From positions 39,027 through 53,389 of the forward strand of contig CP070642.1 in NCBI GenBank assembly GCA_020354105.1: a DNA stretch of 14,363 bases, written 5' to 3'. How positions within the stretch are numbered: the stretch's first letter is position 1; each line of letters begins with the position of its first letter. The notes below the pieces were generated by a model. That model had not been told where the DNA came from. It saw only the letters and a list, made by a program, of their open reading frames with translations, and made no database searches. The DNA comes from Chloroflexota bacterium. Its GTDB lineage: Bacteria > Chloroflexota > Dehalococcoidia > GIF9 > UBA5629. Made by a program: the position numbers and the translations under genes. This document shows positions 6,592 through 14,363 of the stretch, piece after piece.

Positions 6592-7155
6592 ATGAGTAGT
6601 GGGGGCAATGAATTAGCTATTGGCAAGACAAGAATTAGCTTGATTCAAGGCGATATTACCAAGCAGGCAACGGACGTCATTGTTAATGCTGCCAATTCCA
6701 GTTTAATGGGTGGTGGTGGTGTTGATGGTGCTATCCATCGGGCTGGTGGACCAACCATCCTGGATGAATGCCGTCAAATTGTCTCCCGAACAGGGCGTTT
6801 GGATACGGGTAAGGCAGTTATAACTACCGGGGGAGATCTCAAGGCGAAGTATGTAATTCATACTGTAGGACCGGTCTGGCATGGTGGCAATAGTGGTGAG
6901 GCTGAACTTCTGTCCAGCGCCTATAGGGAGAGCTTGAAACTGGCTACTGATTATAAGCTAAAAAGCATTTCTTTCCCGTCAATAAGTACTGGCGCTTATG
7001 GCTATCCTGTGCCTGAAGCAGCCGAAATAGCTCTGGAGACTGTGGTTGAATTTTTGCGTGATGGGCTAACGTTATTACAGGAAATATTCTTTGTCCTCTA
7101 TGATTCTGGAACTTATCATGTCTATAGCACAAAGCTAACTGAATTGGCTGGCTAA
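6592..7155 (+). CDS. macro-domain ADP-ribose hydrolase (MacroD type)
   Basis: A stand-alone macro domain of 187 residues. The binding-site motifs are intact: GDIT (20-23), NAAN (32-35), the Gly-rich GGGGVDGAIHRAGG (40-53) and STGAYGYP (132-139). These match MacroD/YmdB enzymes, which hydrolyse O-acetyl-ADP-ribose and remove ADP-ribose from acidic residues. An in-frame GTG at 6580 is possible, but GGAGG at 6582-6586 stands 5 bases before ATG 6592, so I use that. It sits in the comF-hpf operon and is followed after 25 bases by the alkyltransferase gene. No ADP-ribosyltransferase partner is visible. Confidence 0.95.
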   Translation: MSSGGNELAIGKTRISLIQGDITKQATDVIVNAANSSLMGGGGVDGAIHRAGGPTILDECRQIVSRTGRLDTGKAVITTGGDLKAKYVIHTVGPVWHGGNSGEAELLSSAYRESLKLATDYKLKSISFPSISTGAYGYPVPEAAEIALETVVEFLRDGLTLLQEIFFVLYDSGTYHVYSTKLTELAG

Positions 7156-7180
7156 TCTACAAATTTTTTTATGTCCTGAC

Positions 7181-7696
7181 ATGTTGAAAAGAAGTGATGC
7201 GTTGACCTTCGAGGTATTTGACACCTGTTTGGGTTGGATGGGGGTTGTAGGTTCACCTTATGGACTGAAGAAGATCGTTTTACCGCAGAAGTCAAAAAAA
7301 GCAGTCTTAGACCAAATTGCAGGCTGTGGCCCTGAAAGTCAGGGCACTGTTTGTTTTGGTGACCTGCCTGATAGACTAAAGCGTTATTTGCATGGTGAGC
7401 TTGTGGTTTTTAATGACAAATTGGATCTGGCTGGGACGACTTGTTTTCAACAAAGTGTGTGGCAGGCAGCATGCAATATACCCTATGGTGAGACGAGGAG
7501 TTATGGCTGGGTAGCCAGGCAGTTGGGTTTACCCAAGGCAGCCAGAGCTGTAGGACAAGCCTTAGCTAGGAATCCATTGCCTATTTTAATCCCATGTCAT
7601 AGGGTAATTGGTAGCAATGGAAATTTAGTTGGCTTTGGCGGTGGGATGAAAATGAAAGATTTCTTGCTCCACCTAGAACAGACCACAGTGAATTGA
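7181..7696 (+). CDS. ogt: methylated-DNA--protein-cysteine methyltransferase
   Basis: This suicide enzyme moves alkyl groups from O6-alkylguanine to its own cysteine. The 171-residue product has a short N-terminal domain and a complete C-terminal DNA-binding domain: FQQSVWQAACNIPYGETRSY (89-108), RAVGQALARNP (122-132, with the arginine finger), active-site C139 in IPCHRV, and GFGGGMKMKDFLLHLE (151-166). The usual 'GGLxxK' is GGMKMK here. ATG 7181 has no clear SD, so it may rely on coupling to the macro gene 25 bases upstream. It is the last gene of the operon and converges on dnaE. The 43-base gap after it shows only a weak hairpin and no clear terminator. Confidence 0.95.
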   Translation: MLKRSDALTFEVFDTCLGWMGVVGSPYGLKKIVLPQKSKKAVLDQIAGCGPESQGTVCFGDLPDRLKRYLHGELVVFNDKLDLAGTTCFQQSVWQAACNIPYGETRSYGWVARQLGLPKAARAVGQALARNPLPILIPCHRVIGSNGNLVGFGGGMKMKDFLLHLEQTTVN

Positions 7697-7739
7697 TAGA
7701 CTGTTTAACTGATAGCGAAGCCTATTCTTTCGAAATGAG

Positions 7740-10700
7740 TTATTGGCTCTCTCTGACTCTTAGACTGTTATTCCCCAGTAGGCTATTTATTTCCTGTGCT
7801 AATTCGGGGCAATAGTTTGTTGTGCTCGGTATTTTCATGTTGACTGCCTCTTCTGGGGTTACTATGGTAAGAAACACGGTATCCTGACCTGGATAGCGGG
7901 CGAGAATATTCATGACATGATTAAGACGTGTCATGTCTTCTTCGGTCTCGTCGCTTTGTGTGATATTGATGATTATTGTACGTGGTAACGGAGGCGAGAT
8001 AGTTGGCTTAATCTCCTGTTCTGATTCGCTATCGGTCTGATATTGTCGCACACGAAAGCAACTAATGTTTACTCGGTCGTCTCTTAACTTTACAGTACCT
8101 TCTACAAGGAGGATTTTACCTTCCTGCCACATCTCTCTTGTCTGGCCGTAGACCTCAGACCATGCGGTGACATCGATACTGCCGTCAAGATCTTCCATAG
8201 TCGCGATGACGAAAGGTCTTCTGTCTTTGGTGTAAAGTTGTCGCATAGAGGTTACCATGCCGGCGATTATTACTTTTTCTCCGACCATATCGCTGTCTAT
8301 TCCGCCGCATAGCGCGGTGGTAGTGTTAGCTAATTTGGAGGCTATTGAGGCGAGAGGGTGTTCAGAGAAATATACTCCCAGCAGTTCTTTTTCCCATTCC
8401 AGTTTATCTTTCAAGGGAGTATCAAGATGGTCTAAGTTCAGGTCAGGTAGTGGTGTCGGTACGGTGTCACCCCATAGGTCAAACATGCTTGTCTGCCCTG
8501 ATTCTCTTAATCGTTGCTCCCACTGGGCTAGAGATATGATTCGGTCAATAGATTGGAGCAATGTTCCACGAGAGGTTAGGCGATCGAAGACTCCAGCCTT
8601 GATCAGGCTTTCTATAACTTTCTTGTTGATGCTGCGCAGATCAACACGACGGCAGAAATCTTCAATGGATTGAAAATCGCCACCTTTTTCCCGTGCTAGC
8701 ATGATGGGTTCAATGGCTGCATAGCCTACATTTTTAATAGCGGTTAGACTGAAGCGGATAGCAGCTTTACCATCTTCTTTCTCGATAGCGAAATCGGCCT
8801 GGCTTTTGTTAATATCTGGTGGTAGTACAGGGATACTCATGCGGCGACATTCGGCGATGGCTGAGATAAGCCTATCTGAATGCGAAGCATATGTGTTTAA
8901 GAAAGCAGTCATATATTCAACGGGATAGTTGGCTTTAAGATAGGCTGTTTGGTAGGCGATCATAGCATAGCTCACGCTATGAGCTTTATTGAACGCATAG
9001 CCGGCAAAAGGTTCAATTAAAGCAAAAATTTCGGTAGCTATTTCAGATGATACCCCCTTTTTCTTGGCGTTCTCTATAAAATTCTGCCGTTCCTTCTTCA
9101 TTACTTCGGAGATTTTTTTGCCCATAGCTTTGCGAATAATGTCTGCTTGTCCTAGAGTGTAGCCAGCTAAAGCCTGGACTATGCGAAGCACCTGGCCCTG
9201 ATAGACAATCACGCCATAGGTTTCCTCGAGGATTTCCTTGATTGCAGGATGTGGATAGCGAATAGGCTCAATGCCATGTTTTGCTCTGATAAATGTGGGT
9301 ATATGCTCCATAGGTCCGGGACGGTAGAGGGCCACCATTGCTGCGATGTCATTGAAGGTGCTGGGCTTGAGTTCCTTTATGTAGCGCCGCATACCAGCGC
9401 TTTCCAGTTGGAAGATACCGCCGGTTTCTCCAGAGGTAAGTAGTTCAAAGGTTGCTGTATCGTCTAGTGGGATGCGCTGCAAGTCTATAGATGTGCCACG
9501 ATTTTCTGAGATGATTTCTATGGCTTTGGCCAGAACGGTAAGATTAGCCAGTCCGAGTAAGTCCAGTTTAAGCAAACCAAGATGGGCAACGCTCTCCATG
9601 GAGAACTGAGTCATGGTTGCAGAATGTGCACTATCTTTGGTGGCACGTTGCAATGGCATATGTTGAGTTAAAGGTTCTCGAGATATAACTACCCCTGCAG
9701 CATGAGTGCTGGCATGGCGAGCTATACCTTCTAGTTTTTTGGCAGTATCAACTAGATTTTTTACTGCACTATCTTCCTGGTAAATATCGTACAGCTCTTT
9801 GTTCTCAGCTAACGCTTGGTCTAGGGTTATATTCGGTCTGGGTGTAACAAGTCTAGCAACTCTGTCAACTTGGCTATAAGGCATACCCAGAGCTCTGCCT
9901 ACATCTCTTAGGGCGGCTCTAGCACCTAAAGTGCCGAAGGTGATAATTTGAGCTACATGGTCCGGGCCATATTTTTGTGTGACATAAGCTATAAGCTCAT
10001 CACGGCGGTCATCCTGGAAATCTAGGTCGATATCTGGTGGCTCAAGGCGTTCTATGTTCAAGAAGCGTTCGAAAACTAGTTTGTGAGCAAGTGGGTCGAT
10101 GTTGGTGATGCCAAGGCAGTTTAGGACTAGGCTTGCCGCAGCACTGCCTCGGACACCGAACAATATGTTTTGTTTCTTGGCGAAGGAAATGAGATCCCAA
10201 ACAACGAGGAAATAATCGGCAAATTGTGTTTGCTTGATAATCTCTAGTTCATAAACCAGTCTTTGTTCTAGTTCTGGCGTTGGCGATGGATAACGTTGCT
10301 TTAGTCCTTGCCAGCACATCTCAGTTAGATATTCGTCGGAAGTTTTTCCTTGCGGTAAGTCTATCTGAGGAAGGTTAAGTCGGCCAAACTCGAGGTTCAA
10401 TTGGCACATATCAGCTATGCTCTGTGTGTTCTCTAGAGCTTGGGGCAAGTCGGAAAATAACTCTGCCATTTCTTCAGGGCTTTTCAGATAGAAGAAATCG
10501 CCAGCCATCTTTAACCTTTTTTCGTCGTAGATAGAGGTGTTAGTTTGGATACATAGCAGCAATTCTTGGATTGGGGCGTCTTCCTTGTTGACATAATGTA
10601 CATCATTGGTAGCGACAATAGGTATATCTAGTTTTGAAGATAGAGAGAGAAGTACCTCGTTGATTTTTTCGAGTTCAGGAATAGGGTGTCTTTGAATTTC

Positions 10701-11204
10701 TAAGTAGTAGTCGTCGAAAGTCTCCTTGTACCAGATGGCCTGGGCGGTAGCATCTTCAAGGCGTCCTGCTAATATGAGGCGAGCCAGCTCTCCGTGTGCG
10801 CAGGCGGATAAGGCGACAAGTCCCGCATGGTGCTCGGCTAGGAGTTCTTTGTCCACACGTGGCTTATAATAGAAGCCTTCGAGGTGGGCTTTCGTAATTA
10901 GTTGAATGAGGTTCTTGTAGCCCTGATGGTTTTTGGCGAGTAAGATTAAATGATAGAGATTTTTGTCGCTGGCACTTCGGCTCTGGCGTTCGGTTTCAGC
11001 CACGTAGGTTTCGCAACCAATTATAGGTTTTACACCGGCGTCTTTGGCTGCTGTGTAAAAATCGATGATGCCATGCATGTTTCCATGGTCGGTAATGGCT
11101 AGGCTGGTCATGCCTAGTGCTTTAGCTTTGGCAATAACCTGGGGGATGCGACATAAACCGTCAAGTAGACTATACTCGGTGTGAACGTGAAGATGGGTAA
11201 ACAT
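7740..11204 (-). CDS. dnaE: DNA polymerase III alpha subunit (DnaE)
   Basis: The replicative DNA polymerase, 1154 residues, full length for DnaE1. The PHP domain (1 to about 210) begins HLHVHTEYSLLDG. The polymerase core carries PPDIDLDFQDD (389-399; catalytic D391 and D393) and KLDLLGL with D548 as the third catalytic Asp. The internal beta-clamp motif QTSMFD is at 904-909, and an OB-fold domain spans about 975-1060. The fingers motif reads VRGSAAASLV rather than the common GRGSAAGSLV, probably a lineage trait. All nine PHP metal ligands are present. No intein is seen. ATG 11204 has no SD; a TGC-TATAAT extended -10 lies about 30 bases upstream, giving a short leader. It is transcribed alone, convergent with ogt and divergent from the membrane-protein gene. 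Confidence 0.98.
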   Translation of the reverse strand: MFTHLHVHTEYSLLDGLCRIPQVIAKAKALGMTSLAITDHGNMHGIIDFYTAAKDAGVKPIIGCETYVAETERQSRSASDKNLYHLILLAKNHQGYKNLIQLITKAHLEGFYYKPRVDKELLAEHHAGLVALSACAHGELARLILAGRLEDATAQAIWYKETFDDYYLEIQRHPIPELEKINEVLLSLSSKLDIPIVATNDVHYVNKEDAPIQELLLCIQTNTSIYDEKRLKMAGDFFYLKSPEEMAELFSDLPQALENTQSIADMCQLNLEFGRLNLPQIDLPQGKTSDEYLTEMCWQGLKQRYPSPTPELEQRLVYELEIIKQTQFADYFLVVWDLISFAKKQNILFGVRGSAAASLVLNCLGITNIDPLAHKLVFERFLNIERLEPPDIDLDFQDDRRDELIAYVTQKYGPDHVAQIITFGTLGARAALRDVGRALGMPYSQVDRVARLVTPRPNITLDQALAENKELYDIYQEDSAVKNLVDTAKKLEGIARHASTHAAGVVISREPLTQHMPLQRATKDSAHSATMTQFSMESVAHLGLLKLDLLGLANLTVLAKAIEIISENRGTSIDLQRIPLDDTATFELLTSGETGGIFQLESAGMRRYIKELKPSTFNDIAAMVALYRPGPMEHIPTFIRAKHGIEPIRYPHPAIKEILEETYGVIVYQGQVLRIVQALAGYTLGQADIIRKAMGKKISEVMKKERQNFIENAKKKGVSSEIATEIFALIEPFAGYAFNKAHSVSYAMIAYQTAYLKANYPVEYMTAFLNTYASHSDRLISAIAECRRMSIPVLPPDINKSQADFAIEKEDGKAAIRFSLTAIKNVGYAAIEPIMLAREKGGDFQSIEDFCRRVDLRSINKKVIESLIKAGVFDRLTSRGTLLQSIDRIISLAQWEQRLRESGQTSMFDLWGDTVPTPLPDLNLDHLDTPLKDKLEWEKELLGVYFSEHPLASIASKLANTTTALCGGIDSDMVGEKVIIAGMVTSMRQLYTKDRRPFVIATMEDLDGSIDVTAWSEVYGQTREMWQEGKILLVEGTVKLRDDRVNISCFRVRQYQTDSESEQEIKPTISPPLPRTIIINITQSDETEEDMTRLNHVMNILARYPGQDTVFLTIVTPEEAVNMKIPSTTNYCPELAQEINSLLGNNSLRVRESQ

Positions 11205-11230
11205 TAGTTTTTATTAGGGGTTAGACTTAA

Positions 11231-11239
11231 ATTATAGCA
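11231..11239 (-). promoter_or_regulatory. extended -10 promoter for dnaE
   Basis: On the minus strand TGC-TATAAT (11239-11231) is an extended -10 element with a perfect hexamer. No good -35 lies 16-18 bp upstream, as is common with extended -10 promoters. The start would be near 11224, leaving a leader of about 20 bases without an SD. Confidence 0.5.
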
Positions 11240-11294
11240 CAGGTTTTTAGACGATTGCGTTTGGTGTTTTTGAGAAAATAGGAAAAATTTTTAG

Positions 11295-11323
11295 TTGACA
11301 ATTTGGATGCATACTACTATTAT
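11295..11323 (+). promoter_or_regulatory. promoter for the DUF1461-type membrane protein
   Basis: TTGACA (11295-11300) and TATTAT (11318-11323) are 17 bp apart, the best sigma70-type promoter in the window. The start near 11330 gives a leader of about 17 bases with GGAGG at 11338-11342. Confidence 0.68.
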
Positions 11324-11346
11324 CAGGTTCGGTTTTTGGAGGTAAA

Positions 11347-12048
11347 GTGAAGATCGCTAGAAATGCAATTTTTTATTTGGGTGTGTGCTGCATGCCTGTT
11401 CTGCTTTTTACGAGTACTATTTGTTGGGAAGTCAACGCTCTTAGACTTTATGAATATGGCTTCGATAAATATGAAATAAGCCAAGCTACCAGTATAGATA
11501 GGCTACAATTAAAGATTATAGCCCAGCATTTGATAGATTACTTCAATTTGAAGATTAATACAGCGCAGATTGTGGTTGGTGAACAGGGTGGAGAATTCAA
11601 CCTGTTCAATGAGCGAGAACTAGTTCATCTCGAGGACGTAAGAAACTTGATTCAGTTGGACTATTGGATTCAAAGGGGAACTTTGCTTCTGCTAATAATC
11701 TGTTTACTGGTGTTGTTTTTTGGTTTCAATGCCGGCTGGCGAACGGTTGTCAAAGGCTTATTTTGGGGAAGTCTGGTTACCGTAGGATTGATGAGTATCA
11801 TAGCCCTCTGGGCTTTGTTTGGTTTCGAACGGTTCTTTCTCCTTTTCCACTTGGTCAGCTTTTCAAATGAATATTGGATTCTCGATCCGGCTAAGGATTA
11901 TCTGATCAGGTTATTCCCCGAAGGATTCTTCTATGATGCAGCCCTGCTTGGTTTTGGGGCCATTATATTGGAAGCCTTACTTATTGGTGTTATTACCTTT
12001 GTTGCCTTGAGGGTGATAGGTCGTGGAAAAATAAGGGGGTCGACTTAG
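11347..12048 (+). CDS. integral membrane protein, DUF1461/TIGR01906 type
   Basis: A 233-residue membrane protein of unknown function. Four hydrophobic segments are visible: about 7-27, 111-129, 138-160 and 198-222. A polar domain of about 80 residues lies between the first two, probably outside the cytoplasmic membrane. Two motifs mark the family: LFNERELVHLEDV (86-98) and FHLVSFSNEYWILDP (167-181) running into LIRLFP. The C-terminus is basic (RVIGRGKIRGST), fitting a cytoplasmic end. The GTG start at 11347 is set by GGAGG 4 bases upstream and a strong promoter. It stands alone between divergent dnaE and convergent fmdB-type genes, so context gives no functional hint. Confidence 0.85.
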   Translation: MKIARNAIFYLGVCCMPVLLFTSTICWEVNALRLYEYGFDKYEISQATSIDRLQLKIIAQHLIDYFNLKINTAQIVVGEQGGEFNLFNERELVHLEDVRNLIQLDYWIQRGTLLLLIICLLVLFFGFNAGWRTVVKGLFWGSLVTVGLMSIIALWALFGFERFFLLFHLVSFSNEYWILDPAKDYLIRLFPEGFFYDAALLGFGAIILEALLIGVITFVALRVIGRGKIRGST

Positions 12049-12076
12049 GAATTGGCAAAGGTGAGTTTGTTATAGA

Positions 12077-12313
12077 CTATATGTTGCAGCTACTGCAACT
12101 GGAAGAGGTGCAGCCAGCACACGAGCCAGCGGTACCAGCTATAGGGCTAGATTCGCCACTACTATCTTTGGAAAATGAGGCGAAATGAGAGAAGGCTCGC
12201 TTAGCGGTGTGCTGGCATTTTGGACATGAAGCATCTTCGTTTACTTTGCTTATAGAGCGTAACAATTCAAACTTGCAATTGCATTCGGGGCATAGATATT
12301 CATAAATGGGCAT
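12077..12313 (-). CDS. FmdB-family zinc-ribbon protein
   Basis: A 78-residue protein of the FmdB putative regulatory family, known by its MPIYEYLCPEC start and a zinc ribbon (C8-X2-C11 and C30-X2-C33, plus C13). The precise role is unsettled; the family name comes from a gene next to formamidase/amidase genes. After the ribbon comes a Ser/Gly-rich linker and a Cys-rich tail with C65-X2-C68 and C73-X2-C76, enough for a second metal site. ATG 12313 follows GGAGGG (12323-12318) by 4 bases; a TTG at 12325 overlaps the SD and is rejected as start. It diverges from the LonB-like gene, sharing a compact double promoter. Confidence 0.92.
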   Translation of the reverse strand: MPIYEYLCPECNCKFELLRSISKVNEDASCPKCQHTAKRAFSHFASFSKDSSGESSPIAGTAGSCAGCTSSSCSSCNI

Positions 12314-12330
12314 TTTGCCCTCCAAATAAT

Positions 12331-12359
12331 AGTTTACCTGGCAGCTATTACTGAGTCAA
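12331..12359 (-). promoter_or_regulatory. promoter for the FmdB-type gene
   Basis: On the minus strand TTGACT (12359-12354) and TAAACT (12336-12331) have a 17-bp spacer. Transcription would start near 12324, giving a leader of only about 11 bases, with the SD almost at the 5' end. Confidence 0.6.
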
Positions 12360-12374
12360 ACTTTGCAAGTTGAC
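12355..12374. promoter_or_regulatory. palindrome across the two -35 boxes (candidate operator)
   Basis: GTCAA-A-CTT (12355-12363) mirrors AAG-TTGAC (12367-12374) around TGC, an 8-bp arm with one extra A on the left. It covers most of both -35 boxes (12354-12359 minus, 12370-12375 plus). It may be a dimeric regulator site, or simply the result of two like -35 hexamers facing apart. Confidence 0.4.
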
Positions 12375-12398
12375 AAAACTGAGGCAGATGCTTAAAGT
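12370..12398 (+). promoter_or_regulatory. promoter for the LonB-like protease
   Basis: TTGACA (12370-12375) is followed after 17 bp by TAAAGT (12393-12398), a fair -10. The leader would be about 58 bases, ending in the SD GGGAG (12451-12455). A GATAAT at 12427-12432 lacks a well-placed -35. Confidence 0.48.
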
Positions 12399-12462
12399 GT
12401 TGAAAATCGTATCTTTCGGTGTTGGCGATAATACAAAGGTCTAAATTTAAGGGAGAAAAAAC

Positions 12463-14363
12463 ATGGCTATTGAAAAATATGAGGTTTCGGCAGAGAAATT
12501 ACGCTGGCAATGTGACCCTGTTATGTTTGACTTTGATTGCACTAAGGATCTAGCGCCGTTGCGTGAGTTTGTTGGACAGGATAGGGCAATACGCGCTATT
12601 GAATTTGGTTTGTCTATGGAGCAGGATGGATACAATATATATGTGGCTGGGCTCACTGGGACAGGCAAAACCTCAGCAGTAAAGAGCCAGATTGATAAAT
12701 TGCTTGAAGAGAGGCAAGCTTCGCAGGTACTAAAAGCTCCGGAAGACTGGTTCTATGTTCACAATTTCGTGGCTCCCGAAAGGCCGCAGATTCTAAATGT
12801 GCCCAAGGGAAATGGCAAAGTTTTTAAGGAACAAATGAATAACCTATTACAAAAGATTAAAGAAGAGCTGGCTAAGACATTTTCAAGTAATGAGTACAAG
12901 GCCGAGAGGGAAAATATCGTTGAGGCTAGTCGAGCTGAACAAAAAAAGTTGTTTGAGAATGTGAATGAAGAGGCCCAGCGAGAAGGATTTAGATTTCAGA
13001 TAACGTCTATGGGCCCGGCTTTAGTCCCTTTGACGGATGGAAAACCTCTCTCCCAGGATGAGTATGCAGCACTTGATGAATCGGTGCGGGGGCAGCTAGA
13101 AAAAAAACAGGCTGAATTACTGAAGAAAATCCAATCCACATATGATAAAGCTAAGGAGTTGGAGAGAGGAGCAGCAGAAAAACTGCAGAAAGCTGATAAG
13201 GCAGTGGCCGATTTTACCATAGCTAGGTTATTCGATGCCCTGATGCAAGAATATCAAGACTCAGAAAAGATTGTTCGGTATCTCACTGATTTGAAAACCT
13301 ATACCATGGATAACCTGGATGTATTTAAAGAGAAAGAAGAACCTACGCAATTTGTCTTTGGTGTACCTGCCAGCTATGTTATGCGTGGGCGTGACCCCTT
13401 TCTTCCATTTCAGGTGAATGTGTTTGTGGACAACAGCATTACTAAGGGGCCACCGGTGATCATTGAGCCCAATCCCAATTATATTAACCTCTTTGGCAAA
13501 GTGGAAAGGCGTTTTTTCTTCGGCGGATATCTGAGTGACCACACCATGTTGAAGCCTGGTGCTCTTCATCTGGCTAATGGTGGTTATCTGTTGTTGAGTG
13601 CTATGGATGTGGTTACTAACCCTACTGTTTGGCCGGCTTTGAAGCGGGCTATTAAGACTAAGGAAGTACGTATTGAAGATCCTATGGAGCAATTTGGGCT
13701 TATTATCTCTCAAGGCTCTAGGCCGGAACCTATGCCGATAAATGTTAAGGTAGTCTTAATTGGTGATAGCCTATTGTATCAGCTGCTTTCTACGTATGAC
13801 GAGGATTTCTGGGAGACCTTTAAAGTAAAGGCAGATTTTGATTTTCAGATTGACAGGACTAAAGAGAATATGATGGCTTTTGCTGCTTTCATAGCTGGTT
13901 GTTGTGAAGATTGTGAGTTGCGCCATTTTGACCCGACTGGTGTAGCTAAAATAGTGGAATATGCATCTCGATTGGTTGCCGACCAAGAAAAATTGTCATC
14001 TAGATTTGCCTGGATAGTTGAATTGGTGCAGGAAGCGGAATACTGGGCGCGTAAGGAAGATGCTTCGCTAGTGGCTGACCGACATGTAGAGAAGGCGGTT
14101 GAAGAGAGGCGTTTTCGGCATAACCTGCCTGATGAGCGGATACGAGAACTTATTGATAATGGGACCATTATGATAGATGTTGACGGTTTGGTTATAGGTC
14201 AGGTTAATGGTCTTAGTGTGTATAACCTTGGTGATGTGGTTTTTGGTAAACCATCACGTATAACCTGTAAGACATTTCTGGGGCGTGGGGGGGTTATCAA
14301 TATTGAAAGGGAATCCCAGCTCAGCGGCAGAATTCACGATAAGGGGGTTCTTATACTTAGCGG
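12463..14363 (+). CDS. LonB-like AAA+ ATP-dependent protease, 3' end outside window
   Basis: The first 633 or so codons of a Lon-related protease of the bacterial LonB-like group (AAA_32 plus Lon protease domain, COG1067 type). Walker A is GLTGTGKT at residues 63-70. A charged, probably coiled-coil insertion runs from about 120 to 270. The GALHLANGGYLLL block at about 366-378, typical of this group, serves as the Walker B region. The sequence enters the C-terminal protease domain near DGLVIGQVNGLSVYNLGDVV, but the window ends before the Ser-Lys dyad, so proteolytic competence cannot be judged. ATG 12463 has GGGAG 7 bases upstream. Such proteins degrade or remodel damaged proteins in the cytoplasm; the target is unknown. 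Confidence 0.93.
   Translation, partial: MAIEKYEVSAEKLRWQCDPVMFDFDCTKDLAPLREFVGQDRAIRAIEFGLSMEQDGYNIYVAGLTGTGKTSAVKSQIDKLLEERQASQVLKAPEDWFYVHNFVAPERPQILNVPKGNGKVFKEQMNNLLQKIKEELAKTFSSNEYKAERENIVEASRAEQKKLFENVNEEAQREGFRFQITSMGPALVPLTDGKPLSQDEYAALDESVRGQLEKKQAELLKKIQSTYDKAKELERGAAEKLQKADKAVADFTIARLFDALMQEYQDSEKIVRYLTDLKTYTMDNLDVFKEKEEPTQFVFGVPASYVMRGRDPFLPFQVNVFVDNSITKGPPVIIEPNPNYINLFGKVERRFFFGGYLSDHTMLKPGALHLANGGYLLLSAMDVVTNPTVWPALKRAIKTKEVRIEDPMEQFGLIISQGSRPEPMPINVKVVLIGDSLLYQLLSTYDEDFWETFKVKADFDFQIDRTKENMMAFAAFIAGCCEDCELRHFDPTGVAKIVEYASRLVADQEKLSSRFAWIVELVQEAEYWARKEDASLVADRHVEKAVEERRFRHNLPDERIRELIDNGTIMIDVDGLVIGQVNGLSVYNLGDVVFGKPSRITCKTFLGRGGVINIERESQLSGRIHDKGVLILS

Noticed and set aside
7697..7739. 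Possible bidirectional terminator between ogt and dnaE
   Set aside because: Only a short bulged CGAA(G)/CTTTCG hairpin is present and neither strand has a T-run.
8257..8673. 138-codon plus-strand frame inside dnaE
   Set aside because: Antisense shadow of a strongly conserved gene, with no SD or recognisable domain.
13261..14168. Minus-strand frames of 71-150 codons under the LonB-like gene
   Set aside because: They lie opposite continuous, well-conserved coding sequence and look like nothing known.

Overview
The window looks like ordinary chromosome from a bacterium of moderate-to-low GC, most likely a member of the Chloroflexota close to the class Dehalococcoidia. This rests on the partial 16S rRNA gene at the left edge, whose 3' region resembles Dehalococcoides 16S as I remember it. 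The lack of a 23S gene or spacer tRNA after the 16S gene fits too, since unlinked 16S is a known trait of that group. No database search was possible, so the assignment is inference.

Layout. (1) 1-425: 3' third of 16S rRNA, followed by two small hairpins. (2) 590-3272, plus strand: mobA, moeA and a DUF362 gene, a molybdenum-cofactor cluster closed by a long-loop hairpin with a T-run. (3) 3454-4889, minus strand: a 47-residue basic protein, a PflX-like radical SAM protein and an acylphosphatase. (4) 5024-7696, plus strand: a 71-residue zinc-ribbon protein, a ComF-family phosphoribosyltransferase, long-form hibernation promoting factor, a macro-domain hydrolase and an alkyl-DNA methyltransferase, in tight operon spacing. 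(5) 7740-11204, minus strand: dnaE. (6) 11347-12048, plus strand: a DUF1461/TIGR01906-type membrane protein. (7) 12077-12313, minus strand: an FmdB-type zinc ribbon. (8) 12463 to the right edge: a LonB-like AAA+ protease, cut by the window end.

How the genes work together. Three divergent intergenic regions (4890-5023, 11205-11346, 12314-12462) each carry recognisable sigma70-type promoters for both directions. MobA and MoeA act at the late stages of molybdenum cofactor synthesis. The 5024-7696 operon mixes ribosome hibernation, ADP-ribose removal, DNA-alkyl repair and a ComF protein, which reads as a stress or dormancy maintenance set. DnaE keeps all nine PHP-domain metal ligands, so it may proofread on its own.

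I see no transposon, phage, CRISPR array, tRNA or defence system. The points that most deserve a second look are a full-length mobA frame with no ATG, GTG or TTG start, three changes in conserved helix 34 of the 16S rRNA (one equivalent to a known spectinomycin-resistance position), a 47-residue lysine-rich gene that is easy to miss, and a palindrome placed across back-to-back promoters between the FmdB and LonB genes.
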